From assembly GCF_002920575.1 (NCBI RefSeq), contig NZ_PQSQ01000025.1, forward strand, positions 16,547 to 80,546: 64,000 nt of DNA. The letters are read 5' to 3'. The DNA comes from Streptomyces sp. Ru73 (GTDB lineage Bacteria > Actinomycetota > Actinomycetes > Streptomycetales > Streptomycetaceae). A model generated the notes under the pieces. It saw nothing but the letters and a program-made list of their open reading frames with translations, ran no database searches and had not been told where the DNA came from. The position numbers and the translations under genes were made by a program. This document shows, in pieces, positions 25,086 to 34,228 of the stretch; within the stretch, counting starts at the first letter, position 1; the number at the start of each line of letters is the position of its first letter.

Positions 25086-27602
25086 ATGCCCGCATTGACG
25101 CGCGATGAAGCGCAAACCCGAGCCAGCATCCTCGACGTCCACCACTACGACATCGACCTCGACCTCACCACCGGCGAGGAGCACTTCACCACCCGCACGG
25201 TCATCCGTTTCAGCGCGCGCACCGCCGGCGACACCTTCCTCGACCTCAAGCCCGAGCAGCTGCACAGCATCACCCTCGACGGCCGCGCGCTCGACCCGGC
25301 CGACCTGGCGGACAACCACTTCCCGCTCACCGGCCTCACCCCCGGCGAGCACGAAATCCGCGTCGAAGCCACCATGCGCTACTCCCGCACCGGCGAGGGC
25401 ATGCACCGCTTCACCGACCCCGCCGACGGCGAGACCTACCTCTACACCCAGCTGTTCATGGAAGACGTCCAGCGTGTCTTCCCCGCCTTCGACCAGCCCG
25501 ACCTCAAGGCCGTCTTCGCCCTCACCGTCACCGCCCCCGACGGCTGGACCGTCCTCGGCAACTCCCGCGCCACCCGCACCCCCGAAGGCCACTGGACCCT
25601 CGCCCCCACCCCGCCCATCAGCACCTACCTCGTCGCCGTCGCCGCCGGCCCCTGGCACTCCGTCCGCACCGAGCACGCAGGGCTGCCCTTCGGCATCCAC
25701 TGCCGCCGCTCCCTCGCCCCGTATCTCAACGCCGACGCCGACGAGATCTTCGACATCACCCGCCGCTGCTACGACCGCTACCACCAGCTCTTCGACGAGC
25801 CCTACCCCTTCGACTCCTACGACCAGGCATTCGTCCCCGAGTTCAACGCCGGCGCCATGGAAAACCCCGGCCTGGTCACCTTCCGCGACGAATTCGTCTA
25901 CCGCTCCGCCGTCACCGACACCGAGCGCCAGACCCGCGGCATGGTCATCGCCCACGAAATGGCCCACATGTGGTTCGGCGACCTCGTCACCCTCGCCTGG
26001 TGGGACGACATCTGGCTCAACGAGTCCTTCGCCGAGTACATGGGCTACCAGGTCCTCAGCGAAGCCACCCACTTCACCGACACCTGGACCGACTTCGGCA
26101 TCGCCCGCAAGAGCTGGGGATACGACGCAGACCAGCGCCCCTCCACCCATCCCGTAGCCCCCGCGCCCGACGCCGTCCCCGACACCGCCTCCGCCTTCCT
26201 CAACTTCGACGGCATCTCCTACGCCAAGGGCGCCTCCGCGCTCCGCCAGCTCGTCGCCTGGATGGGGGAGAAGGACTTCCTCGCCGGCATCAACGACCAC
26301 TTCGCCCGGCACCGCTTCGGCAACGCCACCCTCGCCGACTTCACCGACTCCCTCGCCCGCGCCACCGACCGCGACGTCCACGCTTGGGCCGACCGCTGGC
26401 TGCGCACCACAGGAGTCGACACCCTCACCCCCGTCATCGACGAAACCGCCGACGGCTCCTGGTCCCTCACCGTCACCCACCAGGGAGACCGCCCCCACCA
26501 CCTCACCATCGGCCTCTACGACCAGGACCCCACCTCCCCAGCCCGCCTCGTCCCCCGCGAGCCCCTCACCCACGACCTCCCCGAAGGCGGCACGCACACC
26601 CTCCCCGGCCGGCGCCCCGACCTCGTCCTGCTCAACGACCGCGACCTCACCTACGCCAAGGTCCGCCTCGACCCCGAGTCCTGGACCACCGCACAGGCCG
26701 CCCTCTCCGGCCTGCCCGACCCCCTCACCCGCGCCGTGGTGTGGAACGCGGCGCGCGACATGGTCCGCGACGGCGAACTCCCGCCCGCCGCCTACCTCGA
26801 AGCCGTCCGCACCCACCTCCCGCACGAGACCGACACCGCCATCGTCCAGGGTGTCCTGGCCTTCGCCCGCACCCAGATCGCCGACCGCTACCTCCCCGCG
26901 GCCGACCGCCCCGCCGCCCTCACCACCCTCGCCGACCTCTGCCGCGACATCCTCCGCCGCACCGAGGGCAGCGAGCACGGCGACCGGCAGGGCCTGCGCC
27001 TGGCCGCCGTCCGCACCTTCATCGACAGCGCCACCACCCCCGAAGGCATCCAGGACTGGCTCGACGGCGACAGCGTCCCCGGCGGCCCCGCCCTCGACCC
27101 CGAACTGCGCTGGCGCATCCTCGGCCGCCTCGCCACCCTCGGCGCCACCACCCCGGCGACCATCGATGCCGAACTGACCCGCGACCCCAGCGCCAGCGGC
27201 AAGGAAGGCGCCGCACGCTGCCACGCCGCGCTCCCCGACCCGGCCGCCAAGAAGGCCGCCTGGGAAGCGATGTTCACCACCGACCCCGCCGACGACCTCT
27301 CGGCGTACCTGTTCACCGCCACCGCCACCGGCTTCTGGGCACCCGAACAGGCCGACCTCGTCCGCCCCTACGCCGAGCGCTACTTCGCCGACGCCGTCAC
27401 CCTCGCCGCACGCCGCGGCCCCGCCCTCGCCGAAGCCGCGGGCCGCTACGCCTTCCCCGCACCACTCGTCGAACAGGACACCCTCCGGCTCGGCGAAGCC
27501 TGCCTGCGCGACACCGACCCCACCCCGGCCCTGCGGCGCAAACTCGCCGACCAGCTCGACGACCTGCGCCGCGCACTGGCCGTACGGAACGGACAGGGGT
27601 GA
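25086..27602 (+). CDS. pepN: Aminopeptidase N (peptidase family M1)
   Basis: 838 aa, cytoplasmic zinc aminopeptidase that trims N-terminal residues from peptides. The exopeptidase motif GAMEN is at 256-260 and the zinc site at His290-Glu291-x2-His294 with Glu313 (HEMAHMWFGD to WLNES). The C-terminal ERAP1-like helical domain (about 500-838) is complete. The ATG at 25086 gives the length usual for actinobacterial PepN; the frame is open upstream but the earlier codons read through a GC-rich leader. It is a single-gene unit ending in a hairpin. Confidence 0.93.
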   Translation: MPALTRDEAQTRASILDVHHYDIDLDLTTGEEHFTTRTVIRFSARTAGDTFLDLKPEQLHSITLDGRALDPADLADNHFPLTGLTPGEHEIRVEATMRYSRTGEGMHRFTDPADGETYLYTQLFMEDVQRVFPAFDQPDLKAVFALTVTAPDGWTVLGNSRATRTPEGHWTLAPTPPISTYLVAVAAGPWHSVRTEHAGLPFGIHCRRSLAPYLNADADEIFDITRRCYDRYHQLFDEPYPFDSYDQAFVPEFNAGAMENPGLVTFRDEFVYRSAVTDTERQTRGMVIAHEMAHMWFGDLVTLAWWDDIWLNESFAEYMGYQVLSEATHFTDTWTDFGIARKSWGYDADQRPSTHPVAPAPDAVPDTASAFLNFDGISYAKGASALRQLVAWMGEKDFLAGINDHFARHRFGNATLADFTDSLARATDRDVHAWADRWLRTTGVDTLTPVIDETADGSWSLTVTHQGDRPHHLTIGLYDQDPTSPARLVPREPLTHDLPEGGTHTLPGRRPDLVLLNDRDLTYAKVRLDPESWTTAQAALSGLPDPLTRAVVWNAARDMVRDGELPPAAYLEAVRTHLPHETDTAIVQGVLAFARTQIADRYLPAADRPAALTTLADLCRDILRRTEGSEHGDRQGLRLAAVRTFIDSATTPEGIQDWLDGDSVPGGPALDPELRWRILGRLATLGATTPATIDAELTRDPSASGKEGAARCHAALPDPAAKKAAWEAMFTTDPADDLSAYLFTATATGFWAPEQADLVRPYAERYFADAVTLAARRGPALAEAAGRYAFPAPLVEQDTLRLGEACLRDTDPTPALRRKLADQLDDLRRALAVRNGQG

Positions 27603-27623
27603 GGCACAGGGACCGGCCGGGTA

Positions 27624-27654
27624 CGCCGCGCCGCGCTCCGAGAGTGGCGCGGCG
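27624..27654 (+). terminator. Hairpin after pepN
   Basis: CGCCGCGCC (27624-27632) pairs perfectly with GGCGCGGCG (27646-27654) across a 13-base loop, 22 bases after the pepN stop. Confidence 0.6.
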
Positions 27655-27824
27655 ACGGGACCGCCACCGCGGGCACGCGGCCTCGCCTTAGCAGAGCAAG
27701 GCCGGGGCGGGGGCGAGGAGTTGCGGAACCCATACCAGATGTACGAGCCGCAACCCGTACAGGTGTCCCTCGTGAGAGTGGACTCCGGGTGCTTCCCGGC
27801 GAACGCCTCGACACCAGAAGTAAC

Positions 27825-27838
27825 TTAGGTCGCCCTAA
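27825..27838. promoter_or_regulatory. Candidate iron box (DmdR/IdeR type)
   Basis: TTAGGTCGCCCTAA, 32 bases before the decarboxylase ATG. TTAGGT and CCTAA fall at positions 1-6 and 10-14 of the 19-base DtxR-family consensus TWAGGTTAGSCTWACCTWA; the right third is poorly kept (12 of 19 match overall). It implies iron repression of the siderophore-type genes. Confidence 0.6.
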
Positions 27839-27870
27839 ACCGTTCGAACCCCCTCAAGAAGGGCACGTCC

Positions 27871-29704
27871 ATGCCAGTGCCCGCCCCAGGCGCCCCGGCC
27901 CCAGGCGACAGCACCTCCACCACCCGCCCCCGTCCCGCACCGTCCCCGCCGGCCACCCTCGTCCCCGGCCCGGCCACCGCCGACGCCACGACACCCGCCC
28001 CGGTCGTCCCCGCACCCCCGCTGGCCGGCGGGCCGCACGGCGCACGCGCACTGCGTCCCCTCGTGGACACCGTGCTCGACGCCCTGGCCACGGGGGCGGC
28101 CGAGCGGGGCGGGCCCCTGCCGGCAGGCGGCCCCGACGGCGTCACCGACACCGTGCACCGCGCCTGCGCCCCCCTCCTCCCCGACCACGGCACCGGCCCG
28201 CACACCGCCCTGCGGACCCTCGTCCACACCCTCGCCGCGGGCGCCGCCGACCCCGCCGACCCGCACTGCGCGGCACACCTGCACTGCCCGCCGCTCGCCC
28301 TGGCCACCGCCGCCGACCTCGCCGCCTCCGCCCTCAACCCCTCCATGGACTCCTGGGACCAGGCCCCCGCGGCATCGGAGCTCGAAGCCCTCACCACCCG
28401 CACCCTCGCCGCACTCGTCCACCCCCACGGCCCCCGACGCCGAAGCCCTGGTGACCACGGGCGGCACGGAATCCAACCAGCTCGCCGTACTCCTGGCACG
28501 CGAGCACACGGTCCGCGAGCAGCAAGCCCGCGAGCACGCCCTCCGCGAGCGGGACAGCAGCACACCGGCGGAGCACACGCCCCGGGAGCGCGAGACCGTA
28601 CGCGAGCACGCCGCCCGCATCCACGGCACCGGACACGACACCGCCTGGGACCAAGCGCACCGGCACCTCACCGGCCAGACCGGTACGCCCACCGGCGAAC
28701 GGGACGGATACCGCACCCGCGACCGGGCCGCCCACGGCCCCGACCACCCCGGCCGCGCGCACCTCCATACCCACCCGCACCACCCCACCCACCCCCACAC
28801 ACCGCACCCGCCACAGACCGGCCACACCGGACCACCGCTGCAGATCGTCTGCGGAGCCAACGCCCACCACAGCATCCACCGCGCCGCCTGGCTGCTCGGA
28901 CTCCCCGCACCCGTCACCGTCCCCACCCCCGACGGCACCCTCCGCCCCACCGACCTCGCGGCCGCCCTGGACCACCTCACCGGACAGCCGCTCCTCGTCG
29001 TCGCCACCGCCGGCACCACCGACGCCGGAGCCATCGACCCGCTGCCCGCCCTCGCCGACCTCGCCGCCGCACACGGCGCCCGGTTCCACGTCGACGCCGC
29101 CTACGGCGGAACGCTTCTCTTCAGCGACACCCACCAGCACCTGCTCGCCGGACTCGACCGCGCCCACACCGTCACCCTCGACCTGCACAAACTCGGCTGG
29201 CAGCCGGTCGCCGCCGGATTCCTCGCCGTCCCCGACGCCCGCGACCTCACCCCCCTCGACCACCGCGCCGACTACCTCAACGCCGACGACGACACCGAAG
29301 CCGGCCTCCCCGACCTGCTCGGCCGCTCGCTGCGCACCACCCGCCGCCCCGACATCCTCAAGATCGCCGTCACCCTCAAGGCACTCGGCCGCCGCGGCAT
29401 CGCCGACCTCGTCGACCGCACCGTCACCGCGGCCCGCACCCTCGCCGACCTCGTCGAAGCCCGCCCCACCCTCGAACTGCACTCACCCCCCACCCTCACC
29501 ACCGTCCTCTTCCGCCCCACCGGCGCCGACGACACCACCGTCGCCACCATCCGCCGCCGCCTCCTCCACGACGGCCGCGCCGTACTGGGCCGCGCCACCA
29601 CCTCCACCGGCCTCTGGCTCAAAGCCACCCTCCTCAACCCCCACGCCCGCCCCGACGACCTGCGCTCCCTCCTCGACCTAGTGGAAGGCCACACCCCCCG
29701 ATGA
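27871..29704 (+). pseudogene. DesA-like PLP decarboxylase, interrupted by a +1 frameshift
   Basis: The protein belongs to group II PLP decarboxylases (lysine or diaminobutyrate decarboxylase, first step toward hydroxamate siderophores). The first 188 residues read in one frame to LAALVHPHGP; the sequence then continues in the next frame as DAEALVTTGGTESNQLAVLLARE. The break lies in the C-run 28431-28435: dropping one C restores a single frame. The second part carries VVATAGTTDAGAIDP, HVDAAYGG and the PLP Lys in LDLHKLGWQP. An insertion of about 110 residues, rich in Arg, Glu and then His (HPHHPTHPHTPHPP), separates the TGGTESN block from QIVCGANAHHSIHRAA. It may be a broken gene, a sequencing error in a homopolymer, or a frameshifting site. 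ATGA overlap with the next gene shows the two were designed as a pair. Confidence 0.8.
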
Positions 29705-31164
29705 CCACCGCCACCGCCCCGGACCCGCGCACCCCCCTCGACCTCGTCGGCGTCGGCATCGGCCCCTTCAACCTCTCGCTCGCCGCCCTCGCCCACCCCC
29801 TCACCGGCCTCACCTGCGCGTTCTACGACCAGCGCCCCGCCTTCCACTGGCACCCCGGCCTCCTCATCGAAGGCGCCACCCTCCAAGTCCCCTTCCTCGC
29901 CGACCTCGTCACCCTCGCCGACCCCACCAGCCCCTGGAGCTTCCTCAACTACCTCCGGCACCGCGAGCGGCTCTTCCCCTTCTACTTCGCCGAACGCTTC
30001 CACGCCCCCCGCGCCGAATACGACGCCTACTGCCGCTGGGTCAGCGAAAACCTCCCCGGCCTGCACTACCGCCACCAGATCGACGCCCTCCGCTGGAACG
30101 CCGAACACGCCGTCTTCGAGATCGACCACACCCAGCTCGACACCGAAGGCGAAGCCGAAGCGCTCGGCAGGACGTACGCACGCAACGTCGTCCTCGGCAT
30201 CGGCACCGCACCCCACATCCCCGAACCGCTCCAGCCGCTCGCCGACGCCCCCGCCCTCCCCGTCATCCACTCCGCCGACTACCTCGACCACCGCGAACGC
30301 CTGCTCGCCGCCGACCACATCACCGTCATCGGCTCCGGCCAGTCCGGCGCTGAAGTCTTCCTCGACCTCCTCCGCCACCGCCCCGCAGGCCACGAACGGT
30401 TGCACTGGCTGGCGCGCACCCCCGCCTTCGCGCCCATGGAGTACAGCAAGCTCGGCCTGGAGCAGTTCACCCCCGACCACACCCGCTACTTCCACGGCCT
30501 CCCCGAAGCCACCCGCGACGCCCTCGTCCCCCAGCAATGGCAGCTCTACAAGGGCATCGACCACGACACCATCGCCGCCATCCACCAAGAGCTGTACGAA
30601 CGCACCGTCGACGGCGGCTGGCCCGACGCCGTCCTCACTCCCGGCGTCACCGTCCGCACCGCCGGCCGCATCGGCGCCCACACCATCGAACTCCACCTGG
30701 AACACGCCCACCAGCAGACCCGCAGCCGGCTCACCACCGACGCCGTCGTCCTCGCCACCGGCTACCGCGAACGCAGCCTCGACGCCCTCACCGGCGCCCT
30801 CGCCCCCTACCTCCGCCGCGACACCGCCGGCCGCCCCCGCATCGACGCCCACCACCGCCTCGACCTGGACGCCCGCGTCACCGGCTCCGTCTACGTACAG
30901 AACGCCGAACGCCACACCCACGGCGTCGGCACCCCCGACCTCGGCCTCGCCGCCTGGCGCAGCGCCGTCATCCTCAACCACCTCACCGGCACCACGCCCT
31001 ACCCCCTCCCCGAACGCACCGCCTTCACCACCTTCGGGCTGGCACCACAGCAGTACCACCGGCAACAGACGCCGGGCGGGCGACGGCTCCAGCACCAGCC
31101 GCCCGCCACCACACGCCCCTCAGAAGACCGGAGTTCCGTCCCGCGTCAGCTTCCAGTCCACTGA
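29701..31164 (+). CDS. Lysine/ornithine/diamine N-hydroxylase (DesB-like, SidA/IucD/PvdA family)
   Basis: 487 aa. FAD-binding GVGIGPFNLSLA is at 17-28, NADPH-binding VIGSGQSGAEVF in the middle, and ATGYR near the end; FHWHPGLLIEGATLQVPFLADLVTLADPTSPWSFLNYL is the well conserved N-hydroxylase block. The enzyme would hydroxylate the terminal amine of cadaverine or another diamine using NADPH and O2. The pair with a decarboxylase mirrors desAB, but no desC acyltransferase or desD synthetase follows. Its 3' end overlaps the convergent 5'-nucleotidase gene by 45 bases, which gives it a Gln/Pro/Arg-rich tail of about 30 residues beyond the usual end. Confidence 0.88.
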   Translation: MTTATAPDPRTPLDLVGVGIGPFNLSLAALAHPLTGLTCAFYDQRPAFHWHPGLLIEGATLQVPFLADLVTLADPTSPWSFLNYLRHRERLFPFYFAERFHAPRAEYDAYCRWVSENLPGLHYRHQIDALRWNAEHAVFEIDHTQLDTEGEAEALGRTYARNVVLGIGTAPHIPEPLQPLADAPALPVIHSADYLDHRERLLAADHITVIGSGQSGAEVFLDLLRHRPAGHERLHWLARTPAFAPMEYSKLGLEQFTPDHTRYFHGLPEATRDALVPQQWQLYKGIDHDTIAAIHQELYERTVDGGWPDAVLTPGVTVRTAGRIGAHTIELHLEHAHQQTRSRLTTDAVVLATGYRERSLDALTGALAPYLRRDTAGRPRIDAHHRLDLDARVTGSVYVQNAERHTHGVGTPDLGLAAWRSAVILNHLTGTTPYPLPERTAFTTFGLAPQQYHRQQTPGGRRLQHQPPATTRPSEDRSSVPRQLPVH

Positions 31165-32955
31165 CGCAAAACGCGACGCATCGATCGAACCCGACTGCTT
31201 CACCCACTCAATGATCAGATTCCGGATCTCGTCCGACGTCGCCCACACCTGCTCCGCCTTCGCCACATGCGGGAAATTCCCGCCACCGCTCGCCCGGTAA
31301 TTGTTCACCGCCAGCACGAAACGCGCCGCCGGATCCACCGGCTCCCCGTTCAGCTCCAGCTTCCCGATCCGCTGCCCCGCAGGCTTCGCGACGTCGATCT
31401 CGTACGACACCCCGCTCACCGCGTCATAGTTGTAATCCGGAATACCGTCCGCATTCGTCAGCTTCGCCGGATCGACCTCACCACCCGCCGGCGTCCGCAC
31501 GTAATACCGCGCCGAGAACTCCAGGTAATCCTTCAGCTGCGCGCCGGTCAGCACCCGCGCCTCCAGCGTATTGTCGAACGGATACAGCGCCGCCATCGAC
31601 CGGATCGTGACCTCACCCGCCGGCACCTCCGCCGTACGCGAGAAACACGACGCCTGCGACACCAGCGGCAGATCCGCGTACGCACCCCCGGCCAGCGCCT
31701 TCCGCGCCACCTCCGCCTGCACGAAAGCAATGAAATCCAGCACCGGAGTGTCCTTGTACGGAGCCTCCGCCGCCGACAGCCGCGCGGACGAACTGCCGAT
31801 CACCTGATTCACATAGCGGACCACCTTCGCATGTGCGTCCCGCAGCAACCCCGAAATCCGCTCGTCCTCCGCCGCCGAATTCGAATTCAGCACCCGCGCC
31901 GACACCGCATCCACCGACCAGCGGCCCCGCTCCCACGCCAGCTCGAAGTCGAACAGCGTCAGCCGCTGCCCCCACTTCAACGGCTCCGACAACACCACCT
32001 CACGACCCGTCCGCTCATTCTTCACCCGATATTCCGCGATCTCCGTGTGCGCATGGCCCACCAGAATCGCGTCAATACCCGGCACCTGCTGCGCCACCAG
32101 CGCGGCCGCGTTCTCCACGTACGGCAACTGATCACCGTACGACGACGTGCCGCTCGCCCCCGAATGCGCCGCCACGACCACCACATCAGCCCCCAGGGCG
32201 CGCAGCCTCGGCACCCACTTCGCGGCCTGTTCCTCCAGACCGGGGAACGCCATCTTCCCCTGGACATTCGCCTTGTCCCAGATCGCGATGCCCGGATTCG
32301 TCAGCCCCAGAATGCCGACCCGCACGTCCCGGCCGTGCGGCGTACGCAGCCGCTTGATGACGTACGGCGGAAACGCCGGACGCAGCGTAGTGGCATCCAC
32401 CGCATTCGCCCCCAGCAACGGGAAGTCGCAGTTCTCCTCGAACTTGCGCAGCACCGGAATGCCGTAATTGAACTCATGATTGCCGAGCGCCGCCGCGTCG
32501 TACCCGATGGCGTTCATCGCCCGGGCCATCGGATGCACCGGCCCGCCCGCACCGGTGATCGGGTCGACCTTGGCGTAGTAGTACGCCAGTTGCGTCCCCT
32601 GAATCGTGTCACCCGCGTCGATCAGCAGCGTATTGCCGCGGCCCTGCTCCGCGCGCACCTCATTCACCAGCGTCGAAATCTTCGCCAGCCCCACGTCGTT
32701 GTGGGCCGCGTCGTCGAATTCCGCATCCGTCGCGTAATCCCAGTTGAAGACATTGCCGTGCAGATCGGTCGTGCCCATCACGGTGAACGCGTACCGCTTG
32801 CCGCCGCGGCCGTGACCGGCGCCATGGCCGGCGGCGAGCTGAGCACCCGCCGTACCGCTCGCCGCCGCGGCCGGCGCGCCGGCCGCACCCGTCAGCGCCA
32901 CCCCGGCGCCCGTGGCGACGGAAGTCTCGAGAAACGTTCTGCGATCGAGCGGCAT
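31120..32955 (-). CDS. Secreted 5'-nucleotidase / metallophosphatase
   Basis: 611 aa. The N-terminus DRRTFLETSVATGAG with a following hydrophobic Ala-rich segment is a twin-arginine export signal. The calcineurin-like metallophosphatase domain shows TTDLHGN, DAGDTIQG, LGNHEFNYG, VVAAHSG and VGHAHTE; the C-terminal 5'-nucleotidase domain shows NNYRASGGGNFP. It should dephosphorylate extracellular nucleotides for phosphate and nucleoside scavenging. AAGGAGAG precedes the ATG. Two repeated GGCCGTACGT elements stand upstream. No recognisable Pho-box direct repeat was seen. Confidence 0.92.
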   Translation of the reverse strand: MPLDRRTFLETSVATGAGVALTGAAGAPAAAASGTAGAQLAAGHGAGHGRGGKRYAFTVMGTTDLHGNVFNWDYATDAEFDDAAHNDVGLAKISTLVNEVRAEQGRGNTLLIDAGDTIQGTQLAYYYAKVDPITGAGGPVHPMARAMNAIGYDAAALGNHEFNYGIPVLRKFEENCDFPLLGANAVDATTLRPAFPPYVIKRLRTPHGRDVRVGILGLTNPGIAIWDKANVQGKMAFPGLEEQAAKWVPRLRALGADVVVVAAHSGASGTSSYGDQLPYVENAAALVAQQVPGIDAILVGHAHTEIAEYRVKNERTGREVVLSEPLKWGQRLTLFDFELAWERGRWSVDAVSARVLNSNSAAEDERISGLLRDAHAKVVRYVNQVIGSSSARLSAAEAPYKDTPVLDFIAFVQAEVARKALAGGAYADLPLVSQASCFSRTAEVPAGEVTIRSMAALYPFDNTLEARVLTGAQLKDYLEFSARYYVRTPAGGEVDPAKLTNADGIPDYNYDAVSGVSYEIDVAKPAGQRIGKLELNGEPVDPAARFVLAVNNYRASGGGNFPHVAKAEQVWATSDEIRNLIIEWVKQSGSIDASRFASVDWKLTRDGTPVF

Positions 32956-33000
32956 GACCTCTCCTTGACCGTCCGCAACCTGCGAACCGTTGGCGTACAA

Positions 33001-33045
33001 CTGGCCGTACGTGTCCGGTCGTACGCGCCTGGCCGTACGTATCCG
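33001..33045. repeat. Direct repeats upstream of the 5'-nucleotidase gene
   Basis: CTGGCCGTACGTGTCCG (33001-33017) and CTGGCCGTACGTATCCG (33029-33045) differ at one base; a partial copy (GGTCGTACGCG) lies between them. They start 46 bases upstream of the leftward 5'-nucleotidase ATG. Confidence 0.75.
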
Positions 33046-33303
33046 ATGCGTCCGCCGTACAGCGGAACAACGCGCGTAGATTCTGGCGCAGGCGCCCCTC
33101 CCGCAACACCCCTCACAGGTTGCGATCAGATGACCGCCACGCCGCCGGACGCTCCCGCACTCGCCTGACAAACCCCGGCCACCGTGCAAGGCTCTCCGCA
33201 AGCCGCGCCGACCCTGCCCGCGCCCCGAGGCACTGCCGCGACGCCGCGGCCCCGGCCGCCCCGAACACCGCCCCACCACGCCACCGAAGGAGCCCCCCAC
33301 CCC

Positions 33304-34023
33304 ATGACCGACACGCCCACCCCCGCCGGCACCCCGGGAACCGCCCTCCCGTACGGCACCCCCGAAACCCCCCGCGTCGCCGTACGCGGCGAAGCACGCC
33401 TCGAAGTCGACCCCGAGATCGTCCGCATCGGCATCACCGTCCAGGCCCGCGGCACCGACCGCACCACGGCCCTCCACGACCTCACCCGCCGCAACACCGA
33501 GGTCATCGAACTGGTCAAAAGCTACGGCGAAGCGGTCGAAAAGCTCGCCACCGGCGCCTTCACCGTCACACCTCAACTCACCCACAAGGGCCGCGGCGAA
33601 CGCGTACGCGCCTACCACGGCAACGTCCATCTCAGCGCCACCCTCACCGACTTCACCGCACTCGGCGAACTCGTCACCCGCCTCGCCGACCTCGAACTCA
33701 CCCACGTCACCGGTCCCTGGTGGGACCTGCGCCCCGACTCACCCGCCCACCGCGAAGCCCGTCGGCAAGCCGTACGCGAAGCCGTCCAGCGCGCCCGCGA
33801 GTACGCCGAAGCGCTCGGCGCCCGCCTCGACGCCCTCCTGGAACTCGCCGACACCGGCGCCGAAACCCCCGCCCCCGCCGGCAACCCCATGCTCCGCTCC
33901 CGCGCCGCCTACGGAGGCGCGGCGCACGAGGAAACCGCCCCCGCACTCGACCTCGAACCCCAGCAGCAGACCGTCTACGCACACGTCAACGCACGCTTCA
34001 CGATGACGCGCCCGGCGCTCTGA
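33304..34023 (+). CDS. SIMPL-domain (DUF541) protein
   Basis: 239 aa. The SIMPL/DUF541 fold is recognised from VRGEARLEVDPEIVRIGITVQARG, then a long helix with NTEVIELVKSYG and FTVTPQLTH, and EARRQAVREAVQRAREYAEALG in the second half, the repeated helix typical of this family. No signal peptide is visible. The molecular role of the family is not settled (periplasmic members are linked to oxidative stress or signalling). The ATG at 33304 follows GAAGGAGCCCCCCACCC. Confidence 0.8.
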   Translation: MTDTPTPAGTPGTALPYGTPETPRVAVRGEARLEVDPEIVRIGITVQARGTDRTTALHDLTRRNTEVIELVKSYGEAVEKLATGAFTVTPQLTHKGRGERVRAYHGNVHLSATLTDFTALGELVTRLADLELTHVTGPWWDLRPDSPAHREARRQAVREAVQRAREYAEALGARLDALLELADTGAETPAPAGNPMLRSRAAYGGAAHEETAPALDLEPQQQTVYAHVNARFTMTRPAL

Positions 34024-34028
34024 AGCGC

Positions 34029-34090
34029 ACGGAGACGTGCACGGGGAAAACGCGCCGGGAAACGCACGAGGAAAACGCACGGGGAACTGC
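34029..34090 (+). repeat. 12-13-base tandem repeats in the pyk leader
   Basis: Five units run head to tail: ACGGAGACGTGC, ACGGGGAAAACGC, GCCGGGAAACGC, ACGAGGAAAACGC and ACGGGGAACTGC. They lie 139-200 bases upstream of pyk and directly after the SIMPL gene. Downstream, TTGTCA (34147-34152) could be a -35 element. Confidence 0.7.
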
Positions 34091-34228
34091 ACGTGCAAGG
34101 CTCGAAGGCTGCTCATAGGAGCGGCCGCCCGCACATTCCAATACTTGTCAAGAGGCTTTCACCGCACCGCCGTTGGGCGGTCACTTCCTTACAGGTCTCT
34201 ACCCACCGGTAAGTCATAGGGTCGAACC

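Noticed and set aside
27871..31164. A single 1097-codon protein joining decarboxylase and N-hydroxylase
   Set aside because: Its central 420 residues are Arg/Pro/His-rich out-of-frame sequence; the family sequence is in the next frame, and the hydroxylase has its own coupled ATG.
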